NCBI GenBank assembly: GCA_028875335.1
Contig: JAPPEF010000090.1
Location: forward strand, 1 to 55,547
Length of the DNA stretch: 55,547 nucleotides
Direction of reading: 5' to 3'
Source: Gemmatimonadota bacterium
GTDB lineage: Bacteria; Latescibacterota; UBA2968; UBA8231
Shown: piece by piece, positions 51,614 through 55,547 of the stretch
Numbering within the stretch: the stretch's first letter is position 1
How the letters are laid out: the number at the start of each line of letters is the position of its first letter
The notes under the pieces: generated by a model
The model's database searches: none
The model's input: only the letters and a program-made list of their open reading frames with translations
What the model was told of the DNA's origin: nothing
Program-made: the position numbers and the translations under genes

Positions 51614-54600
51614 ATGATGCAGACATCAGTCGCCGTTTTGGTTGGGCTGACGTTGTCGGCCCCTGCGGTCGCCGAGCCGTTGGTGGAGGGGCGGGTGCGT
51701 CTTGCTTCGGGCCAAGCGGCGGCAGCGCAGGTGCTGTTGTTCGATCTGACCGATTTGCGGCGCGGGCCCGTGGCGCGAGCGACGACCAATGCAGAGGGCT
51801 ATTTCGCGCTGGCGTCGTTGGGCGGTTCTGCGCTGCCGCAGAGGTTTGCGCTGGGGCAGAATTATCCGAATCCGTTCAATCCCTCGACGATTATTCCCTA
51901 CCAATTGCCGACGGGTGCGCAGGTACGGCTAGACGTGTTTAATGTGCTGGGGCAGCGGGTTGCGACGCTGGTAGATGAGGAGCAGGCGGCGGGTTTTCAC
52001 GCGGCGGCTTGGGACGCGACGAATGCGGCTGGTCAGGCGGTGGCCGCCGGGGTGTATCTGTATCGGCTGACCGCGGGTGGGGAGCGGCATACGCGGCGGA
52101 TGGTGCTCATTGACGGGCAGGCTGGGGGAGCGGCTGGCGCGGCTCCAGTGGCGATGCGCTCAACGGCAGAGGCGGAGCGGAAGTATGGTCTTGCCGTGGT
52201 GGGTGCAGGCTTGGCGACGTACGTAGATGCGGATTTTCGCGTGGGGACGGTGCCGGTGGAGGTCGTGGTGGAGACGCTGGATGGTGCGCCGCGGGCGAAG
52301 GGGCTGAGCGGCGGCATTTTGGGCGATGTCAACGATGACGGCCAAGTTGATCTGGCCGACGCGCTGGCCGTGGCATTGTACATTATTGATTCGTCCATCA
52401 CGCCGCCGAACAACGGCGATATCAGTCTGGGCGATGTCAATGCCGACGGCCAGCTTACGACGGCCGACGTGCTGCTGCTTGCGGCGTATAGTGCCAATCC
52501 GTCCGATCCGTCGTTGCCGGCGGGAATTGGGCAGGCGATTGGTGGCGTGAACTTGGTAGCCGGGGCCTTACGCCGATTAACCGATCACTCGGGATGGGAC
52601 TTTTCTCCCTCGTTTTCGCCTGATGGTCGCCATATCGCCTTCATATCCCACCGCGACGAGCGCGACAGCAATTGGGATATTTACGTGATGGGATCCGATG
52701 GCAGTAATCTACGCCGGCTGACCGACGACCCGTCCGACGACTTTTTCCCCTCCTTTTCGCCTGATGGCCGCCACATCGCCTTCGCGTCCGAGCGCGACGG
52801 CAACCTCGAGATTTATGTGATGGATTCTGATGGCAGCAATCCACGCCGCCTAACTGACGATCCGACCGAGGACAGGTCTCCTTCGTTTTCGCCCGATGGC
52901 CGCCACATCGCCTTTGTATCCGAGCGCGACGGCAACCAAGAGATTTATGTGATGGATTCTGATGGCAGCAATCCACGCCGCCTGACCCACCACAAAGCAT
53001 CGGACTTTTCTCCTTCATTTTCGCCCGACGGCCGCCACATCGTCTTTGTATCCGAGCGCGACGGCAACCAAGAGATATACCTGATGGGTTCCGACGGCAG
53101 CAACCCACGCCGTCTGACTCACCACTCGGCATGGGACGGCTCTCCCTCATTTTCGCCCGATGGTCGCTACATCGTTTTTGATTCTGGGCGCGACGGCAAA
53201 ATTTACGCGATGGAGCTGCGGGAGGAAGACGGCGAGATTGCTTCTACCGATGGCTTGGAGGTCGCCGATTATACAACGTGGCATTTGCCAGAAGGAGTTC
53301 TCGCCCGCTTGGGAAAAGGAACGGTTGAGGCGGTGGCGTTCTCGCCCGATGGGCAAGTGCTGGCAGTGGCTGGTAGCATTGGTATATGGCTGTACGATGT
53401 GGCGACCTACCGTGAACTGGCGCTTCTGGCTGGGCATACGGGTGTGATATCTTCGGTGTCGTTTTCCCCTGACGGCTCTGTGTTGGCGTCCGGGGGAGGC
53501 GACGTAGTCCTTTGGGACGTGTCGAGTGGTAGTCAGCTAGCCACCCTGCAAGGGCACAGTCCGGTGTCCTTTTCTGCGGACGGCTCTGTGTTGGCGTCTG
53601 GAGGAGGCGACGACGCGGTGATCCTTTGGGACGTATCAAGTCGCAGTCAACTAGCCACCCTAGAAGGACATGCGGCTTGGATATCTTCGGTGTCGTTTTC
53701 GCCTGACGGCTCCATGCTGGCGTCTGGAGGAGGCGACGGCACGGTAATCCTTTGGGACGTATGGAGCAATAGTCAGCTAGCCACCTTGGAAGGACATAGC
53801 CGGCAGGTCGAATCCATGTCGTTTTCGCCTGACGGCTCCATGCTGGCGTCTGGAGGAGGCGACGGCAAGGTGATCCTTTGGGACGTATGGAATGAGAGTC
53901 AGCTAGCCACTCTGGGGCATCCAGAGAGGGTTGAATCCGTATCGTTTTCTGCGGACGGCTCCGTGCTGGCGTCCGGGTTAGGCTTTGATGTAGTCCTTTG
54001 GGACGTATCGACCCTCAGTCAACTGGCCACTCTGCAAGGGAGAGGTCTGGTGTCCTTTTCTCCGGATGGTTCCATGCTGGTGTCCGAGGGCCGGGACAAC
54101 GAGGTAGTCCTTTGGGACGTATCGAGTCGCATTCAACTGGCCTCTCTGCAAGGGCATTCGGTGGGGGTCAGATCCGTGTCTTTTTCCCCTGACGGCTCTG
54201 TGTTGGCGTCCGCACGCTGGAGCGACATCGTTTTTTGGGATGTATCTACCCTCAGTCAACTGACCACCCTGTACGGGGGCAGTCCGGTGTCCTTTTCCCC
54301 TGACGGCTCTGTGTTGGCGTCCGGAGGCTGGGGCAACGACATCTTCCTTTGGGACGTATCGAGTCGCAATCAGCTAGCCACCCTACAAGGGCATACGGCT
54401 ATAGTCTGGTCCGTGTCTTTTTCTGCGGACGGCTCCATGCTGGTGTCTGGAGGATTAGAAAACGATGTGATCCTTTGGGACGTATCGAGTCACAGTCAGT
54501 TGGCCATCCTGCAAGAGGCTAAGGATAGAGTCTGGTCCGTGTCGTTTTCTCCGGCCGACTCCATAGTGGCGTTCGGGAAAGTGGACGGCAAGGTGATCCT

Positions 54601-55012
54601 CTGGGACGTATCGAGTAGTAGTCAGTTGGCTACCCTACAAGGGCATAAGTCTGTGGTCGAATCCGTATCGTTTTCTCCGGATGGCTCTGTGTTGGCAACC
54701 GGAGGGGGGGACGGTACGATAATCCTTTGGGACGTATCGAGTGGTAGTCAGCTAGCCACCCTACAAGGGCATTCAGAGAGGGTAGAATTTGTGTCTTTTT
54801 CCCCCGATGGCTCCTTACTGGCGTCTGGAGACTGGCTCAACGGCTTGATTCTTTGGGATGTATCGAGTCGCGGTCAGTTGGCCGCCCTGCAAGGGCATAC
54901 GTGGGGGGTCAGATCCGCGTCGTTTTCTGCGGACGGCTCCATGCTGGCATCCGGAGCAAGCGATGGCACGATCCTGCTCTGGCGACTTGCTTCTATAGTT
55001 CCAAGTCAGTAG
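51614..55012 (+). CDS. exported multidomain protein: FlgD-like, dockerin, TolB-type and WD40 propellers
   Basis: 1132 residues from ATG 51614, two bases after the SDR stop. Signal peptide (VAVLVGLTLSAPAVA), FlgD-like module about 75-170 (GQNYPNPFNPSTIIPYQL), a dockerin-like pair of calcium loops about 236-300 (GDVNDDGQVDLADAL, GDVNADGQLTTADVL), five PD40/TolB-like repeats about 320-535 (SPSFSPDGRHIAFVSERDGN), and 14 WD40 repeats about 567-1130 (VSFSPDGSVLASGGGDG, ILWDVSS). Fourteen WD40s fit two seven-bladed propellers. Several repeats lack the same few residues before VSFS. It is probably a surface or periplasmic scaffold. The FlgD-like module is N-terminal here, not at the C terminus as in most sorting-type proteins. 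Confidence 0.9.
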   Translation: MMQTSVAVLVGLTLSAPAVAEPLVEGRVRLASGQAAAAQVLLFDLTDLRRGPVARATTNAEGYFALASLGGSALPQRFALGQNYPNPFNPSTIIPYQLPTGAQVRLDVFNVLGQRVATLVDEEQAAGFHAAAWDATNAAGQAVAAGVYLYRLTAGGERHTRRMVLIDGQAGGAAGAAPVAMRSTAEAERKYGLAVVGAGLATYVDADFRVGTVPVEVVVETLDGAPRAKGLSGGILGDVNDDGQVDLADALAVALYIIDSSITPPNNGDISLGDVNADGQLTTADVLLLAAYSANPSDPSLPAGIGQAIGGVNLVAGALRRLTDHSGWDFSPSFSPDGRHIAFISHRDERDSNWDIYVMGSDGSNLRRLTDDPSDDFFPSFSPDGRHIAFASERDGNLEIYVMDSDGSNPRRLTDDPTEDRSPSFSPDGRHIAFVSERDGNQEIYVMDSDGSNPRRLTHHKASDFSPSFSPDGRHIVFVSERDGNQEIYLMGSDGSNPRRLTHHSAWDGSPSFSPDGRYIVFDSGRDGKIYAMELREEDGEIASTDGLEVADYTTWHLPEGVLARLGKGTVEAVAFSPDGQVLAVAGSIGIWLYDVATYRELALLAGHTGVISSVSFSPDGSVLASGGGDVVLWDVSSGSQLATLQGHSPVSFSADGSVLASGGGDDAVILWDVSSRSQLATLEGHAAWISSVSFSPDGSMLASGGGDGTVILWDVWSNSQLATLEGHSRQVESMSFSPDGSMLASGGGDGKVILWDVWNESQLATLGHPERVESVSFSADGSVLASGLGFDVVLWDVSTLSQLATLQGRGLVSFSPDGSMLVSEGRDNEVVLWDVSSRIQLASLQGHSVGVRSVSFSPDGSVLASARWSDIVFWDVSTLSQLTTLYGGSPVSFSPDGSVLASGGWGNDIFLWDVSSRNQLATLQGHTAIVWSVSFSADGSMLVSGGLENDVILWDVSSHSQLAILQEAKDRVWSVSFSPADSIVAFGKVDGKVILWDVSSSSQLATLQGHKSVVESVSFSPDGSVLATGGGDGTIILWDVSSGSQLATLQGHSERVEFVSFSPDGSLLASGDWLNGLILWDVSSRGQLAALQGHTWGVRSASFSADGSMLASGASDGTILLWRLASIVPSQ
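51651..52113 (+). repeat. 463-bp exact direct repeat, copy 1
   Basis: Identical to 55085-55547 at every base I compared line by line; the two diverge upstream, within the signal-peptide codons. Encodes the end of the signal peptide and most of the FlgD-like module. Confidence 0.95.
52565..53215 (+). repeat. tandem PD40 repeats in the propeller gene
   Basis: Five units of about 129 bases, each coding for a strand set starting SPSFSPDGRHIAF and ending DGSNPRRLT. Their close DNA similarity suggests recent duplication within the gene. Confidence 0.85.
53313..55000 (+). repeat. 14 tandem WD40 repeats in the propeller gene
   Basis: Fourteen units of about 105-126 bases with shared DNA such as CTTTGGGACGTATCGAG and CAGCTAGCCACCCT. 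High similarity at the DNA level points to recent expansion or homogenisation of blades. Confidence 0.88.
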
Positions 55013-55047
55013 AAAAGCTGGACCATTTTAGCAATCGAGTTGCTTAG

Positions 55048-55547
55048 ATGATGCAGAAATTAGTTGCCATTTTAGTCGGGCTGGCGTTGTCGGCCCCTGC
55101 GGTCGCCGAGCCGTTGGTGGAGGGGCGGGTGCGTCTTGCTTCGGGCCAAGCGGCGGCAGCGCAGGTGCTGTTGTTCGATCTGACCGATTTGCGGCGCGGG
55201 CCCGTGGCGCGAGCGACGACCAATGCAGAGGGCTATTTCGCGCTGGCGTCGTTGGGCGGTTCTGCGCTGCCGCAGAGGTTTGCGCTGGGGCAGAATTATC
55301 CGAATCCGTTCAATCCCTCGACGATTATTCCCTACCAATTGCCGACGGGTGCGCAGGTACGGCTAGACGTGTTTAATGTGCTGGGGCAGCGGGTTGCGAC
55401 GCTGGTAGATGAGGAGCAGGCGGCGGGTTTTCACGCGGCGGCTTGGGACGCGACGAATGCGGCTGGTCAGGCGGTGGCCGCCGGGGTGTATCTGTATCGG
55501 CTGACCGCGGGTGGGGAGCGGCATACGCGGCGGATGGTGCTCATTGA
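55048..55547 (+). CDS. second propeller-protein paralogue, 5' part; runs off the window
   Basis: Starts ATG 55048, 35 bases behind the first gene's stop. The first dozen codons differ a little (KLVAILVGLALS versus TSVAVLVGLTLS), then the sequence is identical to the first gene to the window end, within the FlgD-like module. The dockerin and propeller parts, if present, lie outside the window. A tandem gene family is likely. Confidence 0.88.
   Translation, partial: MMQKLVAILVGLALSAPAVAEPLVEGRVRLASGQAAAAQVLLFDLTDLRRGPVARATTNAEGYFALASLGGSALPQRFALGQNYPNPFNPSTIIPYQLPTGAQVRLDVFNVLGQRVATLVDEEQAAGFHAAAWDATNAAGQAVAAGVYLYRLTAGGERHTRRMVLI
55085..55547 (+). repeat. 463-bp exact direct repeat, copy 2
   Basis: Identical to 51651-52113, offset 3434 bases, and still identical at the last base of the window, so the full repeat is longer. 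Confidence 0.95.

Noticed and set aside
53313..55000. Regularly spaced repeats resembling a CRISPR array
   Set aside because: They are codon-phased WD40 repeats in an open frame, with unit length over 100 bases and no cas genes.

Overview
The window is about 55.5 kb of a GC-rich bacterial chromosome using the standard bacterial code. Several genes point to the FCB side of the bacteria: secreted proteins with FlgD-like 'GQNYPNPFN' sorting-type modules, a TonB-dependent receptor paired with a DUF4249 lipoprotein, a BamA/TamA-type outer-membrane barrel, a dockerin plus beta-propeller surface protein, a sulfatase, and a TIM-barrel/LarA-like/SDR catabolic operon. The best guess is a Latescibacterota- or Poribacteria-like uncultured lineage. 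That placement is inference; no rRNA gene is present.

Layout. 1-1424: 3' part of tRNA-Asn, a terminator-like hairpin, and an intact ISAs1-family insertion sequence with target duplication, abutting the msrAB stop codon. 1425-6232: msrAB and an Omp85-type barrel on the minus strand, diverging from a three-gene operon that ends in an HTH/metallo-beta-lactamase fusion. 6257-13510: DUF547 protein, sulfatase, two GT-C-type membrane glycosyltransferases (one with TPRs), and between them a higBA-type toxin-antitoxin unit followed by DUF433. 13507-20256: a UvrA-like protein with decayed ATPase motifs, then a CBS / KorA / KorB / zinc-ribbon-CBS operon for a 2-oxoacid:ferredoxin oxidoreductase, and a small secreted protein. 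20269-23885: hemE behind a large unrecognised, glycoside-hydrolase-like gene. 24028-28767: a tight operon of BaiN-type flavoprotein, MocA-type nucleotidyltransferase, XdhC, nitrilase and methyltransferase. 28756-33933: a CotH / DUF4956 / VTC polyphosphate-polymerase / HlyD-like lipoprotein operon. 34444-41041: histone-deacetylase-like enzyme, Nudix, lone E2 acyltransferase, FtsH, RidA, MFS. 41127-45275: glutamate dehydrogenase, a GRDP-like protein, a gene cut by an in-frame amber codon before a Cys-rich tail, and an MFS exporter. This cassette is flanked by copies of the gdhA 3' end. 45429-48733: TonB receptor and DUF4249 lipoprotein. 48808-51612: a well-formed promoter and a TIM-barrel / LarA-like / SDR operon. 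51614-end: a multidomain propeller protein, then the start of a second copy whose first 463 bases after the signal-peptide region are identical to the first.

The points most worth following are: (1) the amber-interrupted gene with the Cys-rich tail and the gdhA-tail repeats around its cassette; (2) the UvrA-like pseudo-ATPase translationally coupled to a membrane glycosyltransferase; (3) the CotH/VTC/DUF4956/HlyD operon; (4) the tandem propeller genes with an identical 5' module. All domain calls come from reading the protein sequences by eye; no database search was run.
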